Shown: positions 1 through 8,924, numbered from the stretch's first letter. The stretch is 64,000 bases of DNA from Haloarchaeobius iranensis (GCF_900103505.1 NZ_FNIA01000013.1:1-64000); one strand, 5' to 3'. Numbers and translations: made by a program. The notes: a model not told the origin generated them from the sequence alone.

Positions 1-2
1 AG

Positions 3-323
3 GTCGTCCGCCGGAACGCGGACGACCTGCTATCAGTGGCTGCCGACAAAGCCTTCCACAACTGGATCACGAAATACGAGTTCTACGCACTCGGTGTCGA
101 GCCACTCATCTTACAGCGTGGATCAAGACCGTTAACGCTAGGACATAACGCGCTCATCCGGGCAAAAGGCTACTCTCAGCGCTGGATGGCCGAAACATCG
201 TATTCGACAACGAAGCGCTCGCTCGGCGATGCCGTGCGAGCGCTCGGCTGGTATCGACAGTTCCGTGAAATCGTCCTCATGTTCGCCATCTCCAACATAG
301 AACCGCTCTGTGAACCTCTCTAA
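3..323 (+). CDS. Transposase C-terminal part, cut by window edge
   Basis: The reading frame is open from base 3 and has no convincing start, so this is the end of a gene that begins left of the window. The last third carries a pattern typical of haloarchaeal IS5-like DDE transposases: a glutamate in AETSYSTTKR followed by LGDAVRALGWYRQFREIVL and a hydrophobic tail. That glutamate would be the last residue of the DDE triad. Terminal inverted repeats cannot be seen, so the insertion sequence cannot be delimited. Whether the full transposase is intact is unknown. Family-level call is moderately sure; the IS name is not. Confidence 0.7.
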   Translation, partial: VVRRNADDLLSVAADKAFHNWITKYEFYALGVEPLILQRGSRPLTLGHNALIRAKGYSQRWMAETSYSTTKRSLGDAVRALGWYRQFREIVLMFAISNIEPLCEPL

Positions 324-325
324 CC

Positions 326-892
326 ATGACTCAGCATCTATTCAACACGGCAGATTATGGAGTTCTGAAGCTGTTCGCTCTCGATTCGCAGTACCGTTGG
401 GTTCAGTCAGCAGAGAGTACAGTGACCAGGGTAAAGCGCGATTATCAAGCAAAGCAATTCATCGAACGAGGACCCGACCAGATTGAACTACAGGTCCAGT
501 CTGATGGTGATTTTCGAGGAACTGTCCATCAAAAGCCGGATTGCCTATATACGGGACTTCGCTTCCGAATTTATGTCGAAGCACCGGTCAGTGAATCCGA
601 TGACCTCGACTACCATCTCCGGTTAGGAACTGCAGAGCTGACCAGAGTCTCGGTAACAGGCGACGATTCGAGGACGGTTTTCCTGACCATTGATGAATGG
701 GAGACCAGGTTCGAGGACCGCGACGAGGAACAGTTTGCGGAGCGAGCAAGGGCAAGAATCCTGGGAGACGAAGAAGGAGATATCAGTCCGTTTGCGAAGA
801 TCGCGGAGGCCGAGAGGATTAACGAGTTTGGCATCGACGAGTGGCGAGCCATTTACGACTGGGCGAACAGTGACACGTCTAATCTGTCGTAA
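326..892 (+). CDS. Hypothetical protein, 188 aa
   Basis: I do not recognise this protein. It starts two bases after the transposase stop. It has no signal peptide or membrane segment and is rich in charged residues; the C-terminal third (EWETRFEDRDEEQFAERARARIL) is probably helical. Base composition is visibly lower in GC than the core genes further right, which fits an accessory gene carried beside the insertion sequence. Several antisense frames are open but have no features in their favour. Real gene likely, function unknown. Confidence 0.55.
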   Translation: MTQHLFNTADYGVLKLFALDSQYRWVQSAESTVTRVKRDYQAKQFIERGPDQIELQVQSDGDFRGTVHQKPDCLYTGLRFRIYVEAPVSESDDLDYHLRLGTAELTRVSVTGDDSRTVFLTIDEWETRFEDRDEEQFAERARARILGDEEGDISPFAKIAEAERINEFGIDEWRAIYDWANSDTSNLS

Positions 893-924
893 CACTGAAT
901 ACGCATTCCGCATAATATCATCGT

Positions 925-1119
925 ATGAGCATGGCACCTCGCGTCGTGACCCCCTCCCGTCGGGTGAATGAATACACCGTCGTAATCGACGAGGGAGCGC
1001 GGGACGGACTCAGTGAAGGCGATTCCGTGATGCTCTCAGTAGATGGGAGTGACCACCTGCGCGCGACGGTCGTTGACGTGGCCGAAACAGAGGCTGTACT
1101 CGAAATTAACACAGTCTGA
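925..1119 (+). CDS. Small hypothetical protein, 64 aa
   Basis: A 64-residue soluble protein with alternating beta-like stretches (EYTVVIDEG, GDSVMLSVDG, LRATVVDVAETEAVLEI) suggesting a small beta-barrel or AbrB/OB-like fold. It is acidic as expected for a halophile. It follows the 188-aa gene by 32 bases and may be co-transcribed. No family is recognised and no catalytic motif is visible. Confidence 0.45.
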   Translation: MSMAPRVVTPSRRVNEYTVVIDEGARDGLSEGDSVMLSVDGSDHLRATVVDVAETEAVLEINTV

Positions 1120-1321
1120 GAGCCCATTCAACCGATTTTCAGCGTTTGGGCCGTCGACGAGTGAGAGAGCGAAGCAAGCAGGCTAGGTGACGGTCCGAGA
1201 AAGTTACGAGGGTTTTGGTCCATCTGTTGCCGACCGACCAGTTAAGCGACCGACCGAAGCACAAGAGGTTGGACTGCAGCACAAACGCACTATACAGTAG
1301 GTAGTCGGAAACGGTGGTCGC

Positions 1322-1417
1322 TTAGTCTGCACCGGCACGTTCACGCCAGCCGCAGGCGGGGCACAGCAGCGAGCCGCCGGTCTCGGTGGCGGACGTGGTA
1401 CATCGTGGACATGTCAT
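1322..1417 (-). CDS. 31-aa zinc-ribbon microprotein
   Basis: Reading the minus strand from ATG at 1417 gives a 31-residue protein with two CPxC knuckles: CPRC at residues 3-6 and CPAC at 19-22, the second followed by GW. This spacing (12 residues between knuckles) is a compact zinc ribbon. A GGTGA element lies 7-8 bases before the ATG and is consistent with a ribosome binding site. Haloarchaea are known to make many one- or two-CPxC zinc-finger microproteins with roles in stress and biofilm; assigning this one to any of them is not possible. It ends 95 bases before the next gene on the same strand would have stopped, so it may be read from the same transcript as the 179-aa membrane protein. 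Confidence 0.65.
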   Translation of the reverse strand: MTCPRCTTSATETGGSLLCPACGWRERAGAD

Positions 1418-1495
1418 GTGGGTCACCTCGTTGGGACCGGGACGTGCGGTGAGGGGATGACCCTTCCGGGAGTCTGCGACGCAGTGGCAGGGACG

Positions 1496-2035
1496 TCAGT
1501 CGGCGAGCTCGCGGGTGACCTGCGCGACGCCGACGAGCGTGAGACACAGCAGCACGAGGGAGACGGCGCTGCGGACGACGGAGCGGTACTCGGGGCCGAC
1601 CCAGTCGGTGATAGCTTGCATGGTACTGCCGTAGAACTGGAACAGCAGGACGACGCTGAACAGCCCGAGGACGGCGAGCGCCGCCCAGAGGACGTACGTC
1701 CGGATCTCGTTGCCGGACTCGTTCGGGCGGTGGGCGTCGCGGCTGGAGTCACGGTGGGCGGCGGGTGCTCGGGGTGCGCTGGTATCGTTCCGTGGTGGAG
1801 TGATGTCGGCCCGCGTAGCGGTGGGTTCGTCCCGCGACTCGCCGCTGCTGGTGGTGTACGTGCCGGCGGTGTCGGCGGACTCGCCGGGGGCCGTAGCGCC
1901 GTCGTCGTCGCCGTCGAAGTCGAACCCGGCGTCGGTGTCCTCGGGCGGTCCATCGGCGGACGCCGCGTCGGTGTCCTCGTGTGGTTCGTCGGCGGGCGGT
2001 GCGTCGGTGTCGTGGGTGGTGTCGTCGTCAGTCAT
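1496..2035 (-). CDS. Membrane protein with long acidic N-terminus, 179 aa
   Basis: The first 110 residues are low-complexity and rich in Asp, Thr, Pro and Glu (DTDAPPADEPHEDTD and similar), so probably disordered and solvent exposed. Two hydrophobic segments follow at about residues 113-133 and 152-170, separated by a short loop (STMQAITDWVGPEYRS). The start codon overlaps the stop of the upstream PGF-CTERM gene by 4 bases (ATGA), so the two are translationally coupled and probably act together at the cell surface. No enzyme motif is seen. Confidence 0.65.
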   Translation of the reverse strand: MTDDDTTHDTDAPPADEPHEDTDAASADGPPEDTDAGFDFDGDDDGATAPGESADTAGTYTTSSGESRDEPTATRADITPPRNDTSAPRAPAAHRDSSRDAHRPNESGNEIRTYVLWAALAVLGLFSVVLLFQFYGSTMQAITDWVGPEYRSVVRSAVSLVLLCLTLVGVAQVTRELAD

Positions 2036-3057
2036 CGTCGGAACCTCCGTGCGAACAGGGCGGTCGCGAGCAGTGCGGCGAGGGCGACGGGCACGCCGAA
2101 GCCGGGCTGGCCGCCGTCACCGTCGTCCATCTCGGTTGGTGTCTCGGTCGTGTAGTCGCCGTCAGCCGAGCCGCCGGTGTCGGCGAAGTCGCCGCTCTCG
2201 AAGCTGTCGTTCTCGGTCGTCTCGTCGACGCTGAGGCCGGTGCCGGGGCCGAGGTTGGCGACCGAGCGCTGGGTGTCGATGACGGTGTCGCCGTCCCAGA
2301 GGATCGCGTCGAGGTAGTAGTCGTAGCCGTCGGGGACGGTGAGGTCAGCGCCGGGGGTGACTGTCTCGCCGGGGTCGACCCGACCGACGTCGACGGTGGT
2401 CCGGTCGGCGACGACGTTCGAGCCGTTCTGGCGGGCCTTCAGGACGAAGTGCAGGTCCTCGACGGGTTCGTCGCCGGTGTTGGTCAGGTAGGTCGTCACG
2501 CCGAGGGTCGCCTGCCCGTCGGTGACGTCCTCGATGCTGTACTCGATGACCGGCATCTCCTCGCCCCTGAACTCGTGGAACGCGACGGGCGTGCGTTCGT
2601 ACTCGGGGGTGAGGCTCCCGACACCGGAGATGGTCCGGCGACCGGTGTCGAGTCGCTCCCCGTCGCGGTAGAGCAGGGCCTCGATGGTGTAGTCGCCCTC
2701 CCGGGGAACGGCGAGCGTGCCGGTGGCGTTGACCTCCCGGCCGCCGGTGAGCTCCCCCAGGGAGAGGGTTCGTGTGGCGGCGACGACGCCGTTCTCGTCG
2801 TCGACCGCGCGCAGGAGGACGGTGACGTTCGGTGCGGTGTTCCCGCGGTGTTCGACGTACGGGGTCACGGCGAAGGTGGCCGTGCCGCCGGAGACGTTCT
2901 CGACGGCGATCGTCAGGTCTTCGAGGGAGCCGCCACCGGGGTTGGTCGGTTCGCTCGGCGCTGGGGACTTGACCGCGTCAGGGGCGGCGACGAGGACGCC
3001 GGTGGTCGCCACGATAGCGACCACAGCGACCCCCGCCAGCACTGCTTCGATTCGCAT
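2032..3057 (-). CDS. PGF-CTERM surface protein, 341 aa
   Basis: I place the start at ATG 3057 (MRIEAVLAGVAVVAIVATTG), which gives an N-terminal hydrophobic signal/anchor directly and has a TATA-like element near 3080-3083, 25 bases upstream. The body has two tandem beta-rich repeats (residues about 45-130 and 165-260), each with the pattern V-G-A-T-F/L-x-V-T-x-Y and a DxxxV closing strand, like CARDB/Ig-type modules. The end is a classical haloarchaeal sorting tail: Thr/Asp-rich spacer, PGFGVP, hydrophobic helix and ARRFRR. By family knowledge such tails are processed by archaeosortase ArtA and lipid-anchored. Function beyond cell-surface display is unknown. Confidence 0.8.
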   Translation of the reverse strand: MRIEAVLAGVAVVAIVATTGVLVAAPDAVKSPAPSEPTNPGGGSLEDLTIAVENVSGGTATFAVTPYVEHRGNTAPNVTVLLRAVDDENGVVAATRTLSLGELTGGREVNATGTLAVPREGDYTIEALLYRDGERLDTGRRTISGVGSLTPEYERTPVAFHEFRGEEMPVIEYSIEDVTDGQATLGVTTYLTNTGDEPVEDLHFVLKARQNGSNVVADRTTVDVGRVDPGETVTPGADLTVPDGYDYYLDAILWDGDTVIDTQRSVANLGPGTGLSVDETTENDSFESGDFADTGGSADGDYTTETPTEMDDGDGGQPGFGVPVALAALLATALFARRFRR

Positions 3058-3176
3058 ACGGTCATGTCCAATGGTCTGTATAAGTGCTTTGTGCGTTCGA
3101 CGGTGTGGCGACTGGCCGTAATTCATTTCATTACGACATACATCTACAGACTGTACTGGGCGTCACGACTAGCTTG

Positions 3177-4619
3177 ATGTCAGATACCGAATCCCCGTCC
3201 GTTCTCTGTGTCGTCGCGGCCGACGAGCGACGTGCCTCGCTGGTGGCCGCGTTCGACGAAGGTACGGCGGTCGAGGCGACGGCGTCCGTCGATGCCGCGG
3301 TGGCACAGCTCGAGACAGACGTCGGTATCCACTGCGTCGTGCTGTCCGACGATGCCCCGGACGGGGGCCTCGTGACGGCCATCGAGCGGTTCGACGGGCT
3401 CGTCCTCGACGTGCCGGTCGTCGTGGTGGCCGAGAACCGGTGCGGCGTGGCTCCGGCGGCGCTCGAGGCCGGCGCTGTCGACGTGGTCGACGACGACGGC
3501 GACGTGGCGCGTCGCCTGGCGGCCGAACGCGCGACCCGTGCCGCCGAGCGCTGGATCCAGGAGACGGAGTCCCGAGCGATGTCCAAGGTCCGGCGGCTGT
3601 TCGAGAACACGACCGACGGCATCGTCGAGGCGACGCTGTCGGACGAGACGGCCATCATCCAGCAGGCGAACCGGGCCTTCGCGACGATGGTCGGGGCGGA
3701 GCCGGGCACGCTGGTCGGGCGCGACCTCGACGAGGTCGTGCTCCCGCCGTCCCGGCGCGACGAGGGTCGGACCATCAACCAACGCGTCGCGGGCGGGGAG
3801 CGCGTCGAGACGGAGGTGCAGCGCCTCGCCGACGACGAGGTCCGGACGTTCCTGCTCAGGAGCGTGGCCGTCACCCCGGGGAGCGACCGGGCGTACTTCG
3901 TCTACACCGACGTGACCGAGCGGCGGGAGCGCGAGCGCGAGCTGCAGCGACAGAACGAGCGCCTCGACGAGTTCGCCGGCATCGTCAGCCACGACCTCCG
4001 CAACCCGCTGACGGTCGCCCGCGGTCACCACGAGGTGCTCGCCGACGAGTGCGACCACGCGTCGCTCGCCGACCTCGGCTGGGCGCTCGACCGGATGGAG
4101 TCGCTCATCGCCGACGTGCTCCAGCTCGCCCGGTCAGGGAAGACGGTCGACGACCCTCGGCCGGTGTCGCTCGGGCAGGTCGCGGGGGAGGCGTGGTCGT
4201 ACTGCGACACCGCCGACGCGAGCCTGACCGTCGTCGAGCACGACGGAGCGGTGCTGGCCGACCCGGAGCGTCTGAGCGCGCTGTTCGAGAACCTCTACCG
4301 CAACTCGGTCGCGCACGTCGGCGGCGAGGTGGCGGTCACGGTCGAACGGACGGGCCGCGGCTTCGCGGTCGCCGACGACGGCCCGGGCCTGCCGGTGACG
4401 GACGCCGGCCGCGCGTTCGAGCAGGGCTTTACCACCGCCGAGAGCGGCACGGGCTTCGGGCTGGCCATCGTCGAGGACATCGCCGAGGCCCACGGCTGGA
4501 CGGTCCGGGTGGACCCCGCGCACGACGGCGCACGCTTCGTCTTCGAGAGTGCAGAGTGGGTCGAGGGCGACCCCGGGCCGGGCGAACCGGACGACAGGGT
4601 GCGGGACGCGAACACCTGA
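3177..4619 (+). CDS. PAS-domain sensor histidine kinase
   Basis: 480 aa from ATG 3177. The N-terminal 120 residues form a receiver-like domain (VVLSDDAP near residue 57 at the phospho-acceptor position, closing with AGAVDVVDDDGD). A PAS domain follows at about 137-248 (FENTTDGIVEA to YFVYTDVTERR). A HisKA helix holds SHDLRNP, the phosphorylated histidine at about residue 270. The HATPase domain has the N box (NLYRNSVAHV), G1 (VADDGPGLP) and G2 (TGFGLAIVEDI). This is the usual haloarchaeal REC-PAS-HisKA-HATPase soluble kinase; no membrane segment is present. A response regulator is not adjacent, so partner and signal are unknown. A longer start at 3084 would run into the divergent promoter and is less likely. 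Confidence 0.88.
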   Translation: MSDTESPSVLCVVAADERRASLVAAFDEGTAVEATASVDAAVAQLETDVGIHCVVLSDDAPDGGLVTAIERFDGLVLDVPVVVVAENRCGVAPAALEAGAVDVVDDDGDVARRLAAERATRAAERWIQETESRAMSKVRRLFENTTDGIVEATLSDETAIIQQANRAFATMVGAEPGTLVGRDLDEVVLPPSRRDEGRTINQRVAGGERVETEVQRLADDEVRTFLLRSVAVTPGSDRAYFVYTDVTERRERERELQRQNERLDEFAGIVSHDLRNPLTVARGHHEVLADECDHASLADLGWALDRMESLIADVLQLARSGKTVDDPRPVSLGQVAGEAWSYCDTADASLTVVEHDGAVLADPERLSALFENLYRNSVAHVGGEVAVTVERTGRGFAVADDGPGLPVTDAGRAFEQGFTTAESGTGFGLAIVEDIAEAHGWTVRVDPAHDGARFVFESAEWVEGDPGPGEPDDRVRDANT

Positions 4620-4631
4620 CGGGCGGCCCGT

Positions 4632-5999
4632 TCAGTCCATCGCGCTCCCGCGTTCCGCCATCATCCGCGCGGCCCGGTCCGCCCAGTCGCCGTACCAGAA
4701 GCCGAGCGCGACGACGCCCGCGGCGAGCCCGTAGTAGCCGACGATACCGCCGTACGCGCCGAGGACGCCGTAGCCGAGCGTGACGCCGACGACGTAGCTG
4801 AAGCCGAGGAAGAAGACGCCGAGGCCGAGGACCCGTGCGAGGAACGGCGTGCGCGTCTCGCTGCCGCCCTGCAGGCCGCCGGAGAAGACGACGAACGTCA
4901 CGAGCGCAGGTGCAGTGAGCCCGTAGGCACGGGCGAAGCCGACGCCGTACCGGACCGTCTCGGGGTCGCTGGTGAAGAGGCGGACGAACAGCGGCGCCGT
5001 GGGGACCAGCGCCAGTCCGATGCTCCCGACGGTGACGAGGCCGAGCAGGGCCGTCGCGTAGCCGTTCTCGCGGGCACCCTGGGGGTCGCCCTCGCCGAGC
5101 GCCTGCCCGACGACGACGCTCGCGGCGACGCTGTAACCTCGTGAGAGCGGCCCCGTCACCTGCTGGTAGAGCCGGCGCCCAACCTGGAACGCGGCGTTGA
5201 CCTCCGTGCCGAAGCCGAGCAGCAGCGCGTTGAACGGGAACTCCGCGAACGTCTCCACGAACCCCTCGAGGACGCGGGGCGCGGAGACGACGACCAGCTG
5301 TCTGGCGATGACGGGGTTCGCGGGCCGGGCGAAGCCCGCGCTCGTCCGCCCCGCGAACATCACGAGACAGAGCACGACGGCGGTGAACACGTTGCTGAAG
5401 GCGGTCGCCGCGCCGACGCCGACGATCTCGTAGCGCGGGACGCCGAACAGCCCCAGTCCCAGGGTGACGCTCCCGACGATGTTCAGCCCGTTCGAGACGA
5501 CGTTGATGTACATGGGCGTGCGCGTGTCGCCGGTGCCCTGCAACGACCGGGCGGCGATGAGCGACACCTGGCGGGCCGGCGCGGTCGCGAAGATGATTGC
5601 GAGGTAGGTGCCGCCGAGGCTGGCGACCGTGTCGCTCGCGCCGAGGATGGCGAGTGCCTCGTCGCCGAACGAGACCCCGAACAGGGCGAACGGGATGCCC
5701 GTGACGAGCCCGAGGAGGATGGCCTGTGTGACGGCCTCGTCGCGGTTGGCCGTCGCGTCGGCGCCGGTGTCCTGGCTCGACAGCGTGATGGCCCCGCCAC
5801 CGAGGCCGAGACCGAGGCGGAGCGGGAACCGTGAGTAGAGGTCGGCGAGCCCGATGGCGGCGATGGCGGCGGGCGAGAACAGGCCGGTGACGATGATGTC
5901 GGTGGTCCGCATCGCCGTACGCACCGTCTGCTCGACCATCACCGGCCACGAGAGGCCGAGGACCCGCCGCCAGACCGCGTACAGCCGCCCCCAGTCCAT
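4632..5999 (-). CDS. MATE-family multidrug/polyspecific exporter
   Basis: 455 aa from ATG 5999 (MDWGRLYAVWRRVLGLSWPVM). The protein has about twelve hydrophobic segments and MATE hallmarks: LSWPVMVEQTVRTAMRTTDI in the first helix, FAEFPFNALLLGFGTEVNAAF and SVAASVVVGQALGEGD in the second half. By family knowledge MATE proteins export cationic drugs or metabolites in exchange for Na+ or H+. It is convergent with the histidine kinase, 12 bases apart. An upstream extension to 6179 is possible but its composition is unlike a protein, so it is rejected. Substrate unknown. Confidence 0.88.
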   Translation of the reverse strand: MDWGRLYAVWRRVLGLSWPVMVEQTVRTAMRTTDIIVTGLFSPAAIAAIGLADLYSRFPLRLGLGLGGGAITLSSQDTGADATANRDEAVTQAILLGLVTGIPFALFGVSFGDEALAILGASDTVASLGGTYLAIIFATAPARQVSLIAARSLQGTGDTRTPMYINVVSNGLNIVGSVTLGLGLFGVPRYEIVGVGAATAFSNVFTAVVLCLVMFAGRTSAGFARPANPVIARQLVVVSAPRVLEGFVETFAEFPFNALLLGFGTEVNAAFQVGRRLYQQVTGPLSRGYSVAASVVVGQALGEGDPQGARENGYATALLGLVTVGSIGLALVPTAPLFVRLFTSDPETVRYGVGFARAYGLTAPALVTFVVFSGGLQGGSETRTPFLARVLGLGVFFLGFSYVVGVTLGYGVLGAYGGIVGYYGLAAGVVALGFWYGDWADRAARMMAERGSAMD

Positions 6000-6077
6000 G
6001 GTCCGTCTGCGTCGCTCGGCCCTTTCGTGCTGTCGGAAGCGGAACCGCGAGGGAGCCGGCTCCCCTCGTCGAGACCG

Positions 6078-6480
6078 ATGGGCGTCTTCGTCTACGGGAC
6101 GCTCACCGACCCCGACCGCGTCGCCGCCGTGCTCGACGACTGGTCGTTCGTGCCGGACGCCGTCCGCCGGGGTGCTCACCGGGTCGACGGACGGTACCCG
6201 ACGCTCGCACCCGGTGGCGAGACCGCGGGACGACTGCTCCGAACCGCGGCGACGGACGCGCTCGACCGGTACGAGGGCGTCGAGAGCGGGCTGTACCGAC
6301 GGGGTTCCCGTTCGACGCGGTGACGACCGGACAGCCGGGCCGGTGCAGGTGTACGTCGGCGACCCTGCCCGGCTCGACGCGACCGGCGGGTCGACGCGGC
6401 CCGGGAGCGATCCACCGCCGCTCGCCGAGCTGGCCGAGCTGCTTGCAGCCGACTGTACCGTGGTCGCAACACCCGAATGA
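6078..6480 (+). pseudogene. Gamma-glutamylcyclotransferase-like protein, frameshifted
   Basis: From ATG 6078 the frame starts with MGVFVYGTLTDPDRV, the signature of the GGCT/AIG2-like fold, and continues through YPTLAPGGETAGRLL and ALDRYEGVESGLYRR. It then hits a stop at 6321-6323. Removing one G from the GGGG run at about 6299-6303 restores a continuous second half: VPVRR..., GPVQVYVGDPARLD... to the stop at 6478-6480. The repaired length (about 133 aa) is right for this family. The catalytic Glu of GGCT is probably the one in RYEGVE. Either a real +1 frameshift or a sequence error; the precise fit on both sides makes the disruption itself clear. Confidence 0.8.
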
Positions 6481-6781
6481 CACCCGGCAGACGACCGTCT
6501 GACAGCCGTTCGAGGGCGGGGCTGTATGGCGGTTATACTTTCACTCCGGATGGCTGGCGTTTATGTGCATTCGGGTCGACAACTCAGTTGCACGTCACAC
6601 GCGTGCTACCCCGTATTCCCCTTTGGACGACCTCGGCGGGCTCCCCGTACCCCCGACGGGCGTCTTTTCCTGCGTCACCCACCGAGCCGCCGCGCTGCCG
6701 GTCGTCGAAACCGTGAACGACCCGGGGTGCTCGGCTTCCGATACGGCAATATTAACCGGGCGGCGGTCGAACCCGGCGATT
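6481..6781 (+). other. Non-coding gap before ilvA
   Basis: About 300 bases with no convincing gene. Short open frames exist but have Arg/Pro/Ser-rich shadow composition. The right end holds the ilvA promoter (TATA-like AATATTAAC). I see no T-rich terminator, no long inverted repeat and no leader-peptide run of Thr or Ile codons that would suggest attenuation. Confidence 0.5.
6748..6756 (+). promoter_or_regulatory. TATA element of ilvA
   Basis: AATATTAAC is an AT-rich island in GC-rich DNA about 30 bases before the ilvA ATG at 6782. This is the spacing expected for a leaderless haloarchaeal transcript. Confidence 0.5.
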
Positions 6782-7993
6782 ATGCTCGAACTCGACGATG
6801 TTCTCGCCGCGGAGCCGCGAGTCAGGGAGACATCCCGGCACACACCTATCGAGTACACGCACACCTTCTCGGACATGACGGGCGCGGAGGTCCACCTCAA
6901 GATGGAGAACTTCCAGCGCACCGGCTCGTTCAAGATCCGGGGAGCGACGAACCGCATCGCGACGCTCTCCGAGGAGGAGAAGGCGGCCGGCGTCGTCACC
7001 GCGAGCGCGGGCAACCACGCCCAGGGCGTGGCGCTGGCGGCGACGCGGTCGGGCGTCGACGCGAAGATCGTCATGCCGGAGTACGCACCCATCTCGAAGA
7101 TAAAGGCGACGCAGAGCTACGGCGCGGAGGTCGTCCTCCACGGCGCTGACTACGACGAGGCCGCCGAGCGGGCCCACGAGCTGGAACGCGAGGAGGGGCG
7201 GACGTACGTCCACGCGTTCGACGACGAGAAGGTGATGGCGGGGCAGGGCACCATCGCGCTGGAGATACTGGAGGACCTGCCCGAAACCGAGACGGTGCTC
7301 GTCCCTATCGGCGGCGGCGGTCTCATCTCCGGCATCGCGACCGTCATCAAGGCCAGGAGCCCGGACACCCGCGTCGTCGGCGTCCAGGCCGAGGGCGCAT
7401 CCAGTGTCGCCCAGTCGCTCTCGAAGGGGCACCGCGTCGAGCTCGACCACGTGGACACCATCGCCGACGGTATCGCGGTCCGCGCCCCCGGCACGCTCAC
7501 CTACGAGGTCATCACGGAGCGCGTCGACGAGGTCGTCACGGTCTCCGACCCCGAGATCGCGATGGCGCTGACGTACGTGCTCGAACGCGGGAAGACGCTC
7601 GTCGAGGGTGCCGGCGCGGCTCCCCTCGCCGCCCTGCTGTTCGACAAGTTCGACTACGAGGAGGACGAGGTCGTCGTCCCGGCGATGTGCGGGGGGAACA
7701 TCGACCTCAACATGCTGACGACGGCTATCATGCGCGGCCTCGTCGCGACTGGCCGGTACGTCAAGATCCGCACGGTGCTACGCGACCGCCCTGGCTCGCT
7801 CGAGGACCTCCTGCACGTCATCAGCGAGAAGAAGGCGAACATCTACGCCATCCAGCACGACCGGACCTCCCGCCAGATCGGCATGGCCGACACGGAGGTC
7901 GAGGTGGACCTCGAAACCAGGGGCCGGGACCACATCGACGAGCTGCTCGAGGCCATCCGTGACGCCGGCTACGAGGTCGAAGTACTGGTCTGA
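6782..7993 (+). CDS. ilvA: Threonine deaminase (threonine ammonia-lyase) with ACT domain
   Basis: 403 aa. Converts L-threonine to 2-oxobutyrate and ammonia, the committed step from threonine to isoleucine; the primary product is an enamine/imine. Fold-type II PLP enzyme: the Schiff-base lysine is K51 in SFKIRGA, the substrate loop is SAGNHAQG, and the phosphate-binding loop is IGGGGLISG near residue 176. A C-terminal ACT domain (about 329-403, RTVLRDRPGSLEDLLHVI) suggests allosteric control, probably by a branched-chain amino acid. The length and single ACT domain match the short archaeal/TdcB-like type, so a catabolic role cannot be fully excluded. RidA 950 bases downstream fits the chemistry. 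Confidence 0.92.
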   Translation: MLELDDVLAAEPRVRETSRHTPIEYTHTFSDMTGAEVHLKMENFQRTGSFKIRGATNRIATLSEEEKAAGVVTASAGNHAQGVALAATRSGVDAKIVMPEYAPISKIKATQSYGAEVVLHGADYDEAAERAHELEREEGRTYVHAFDDEKVMAGQGTIALEILEDLPETETVLVPIGGGGLISGIATVIKARSPDTRVVGVQAEGASSVAQSLSKGHRVELDHVDTIADGIAVRAPGTLTYEVITERVDEVVTVSDPEIAMALTYVLERGKTLVEGAGAAPLAALLFDKFDYEEDEVVVPAMCGGNIDLNMLTTAIMRGLVATGRYVKIRTVLRDRPGSLEDLLHVISEKKANIYAIQHDRTSRQIGMADTEVEVDLETRGRDHIDELLEAIRDAGYEVEVLV

Positions 7994-8838
7994 CCGGCGT
8001 ACCGCACGGTGAGGAACTGCTGCCCGTAGAGCCACATCTCGTGGGTGGCGACGATGGCCGTCTCGTCCGTTCTCGGCACGTCCGTCGGCACCGCCGCCCC
8101 ATCCGCGGGCCACACCCGGAACCGCTGTGCCATGGGTAGCTCGAACGAACCCGACGGCGTCAGCAGGTAGAGGCCGGGGTCGCCCGCCGCCTCGGTCGTC
8201 AGCGCGACCGCGCCGTCGTCCAGGTTCCGGAGCGAGAGCACCGTCGAGAGGTTGCACCCGGGCAGGGGCACCCCGATGTTGACGTAGCGCTCGCCGTCGG
8301 CGACGTGCGAGCCGTAGGCCGCGACGAACACCCCGTCGCCGGTGTCGGCGTCGGTACGGACCCACATTCTCGCCCCGTCGCGCGGGTCCAGTGCGGGGTC
8401 GATGCGCTCGAACTCGCTCCGGAGTCGCACCGTCCGTCCGTCGCCCGGCGCGGGGAGGTTCAGCTGTTCCATCCTGCCGGTCAACTGACTCGCCAGCCAC
8501 GCACCCGTCCGGAACGGGCGGTGCCACTCGGCGGTGAGCGAGAGCGCGTGCTCGCTGGTACGCTCGTAGAACGCCCGCACGTCGGGGTCGACCAGCTCCG
8601 GGTCGAAGCCGTCCCCGGCGAACGCGGCCATGTCGTCCATCTCGCCGACGGGGTGGTCGCCGGTGCCGACGCCGGCGCGTGCGACCCAGTCGCCGCCGAC
8701 GCGTCCGCGCGCGACGAGCGGGCTCAGGGGCACGTCGGTCACGCGCGACCCGGCGAGCCGACGGGCCGCGTAGCCCAGGCCGGCGAGACCGAGCGCTGTG
8801 GTGAGGGCTCCGCCGACGGTTCCGCGACGCTCGTCCAT
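7969..8838 (-). CDS. Conserved haloarchaeal hypothetical protein, 289 aa
   Basis: Start chosen at ATG 8838 (MDERRGTVGGALTTALGLAGLGYAARRLAG), which begins with a short hydrophobic segment (about residues 8-25) that could be a membrane anchor. The rest is soluble and beta-rich, with no catalytic motif I recognise (features such as FRTGAWLASQLTGRMEQLNLP and NIGVPLPGCNLSTVLSL). Its last 25 bases overlap the 3' end of ilvA on the other strand, so the two are convergent with overlapping stops. Function unknown. Confidence 0.7.
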   Translation of the reverse strand: MDERRGTVGGALTTALGLAGLGYAARRLAGSRVTDVPLSPLVARGRVGGDWVARAGVGTGDHPVGEMDDMAAFAGDGFDPELVDPDVRAFYERTSEHALSLTAEWHRPFRTGAWLASQLTGRMEQLNLPAPGDGRTVRLRSEFERIDPALDPRDGARMWVRTDADTGDGVFVAAYGSHVADGERYVNIGVPLPGCNLSTVLSLRNLDDGAVALTTEAAGDPGLYLLTPSGSFELPMAQRFRVWPADGAAVPTDVPRTDETAIVATHEMWLYGQQFLTVRYAGQTSTSTS

Positions 8839-8916
8839 CGTCCCGACACGTTCGGCCGCTGGGTCAAGGAACGTGCGGTTCTCGACGACCGGTCCCACCG
8901 CTCCGTAAGTCGTCGG

Positions 8917-8924
8917 TTTTTAAG
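8917..8924 (+). promoter_or_regulatory. TATA element of ridA
   Basis: TTTTTAAG centred 28 bases before the ridA ATG (8949). Strong match in sequence and spacing to a haloarchaeal TATA box for a leaderless mRNA. Confidence 0.65.

Noticed and set aside
6481-6781. Attenuator or leader peptide for ilvA
   Set aside because: No Thr/Ile-rich short frame and no terminator-like hairpin with T run were found.
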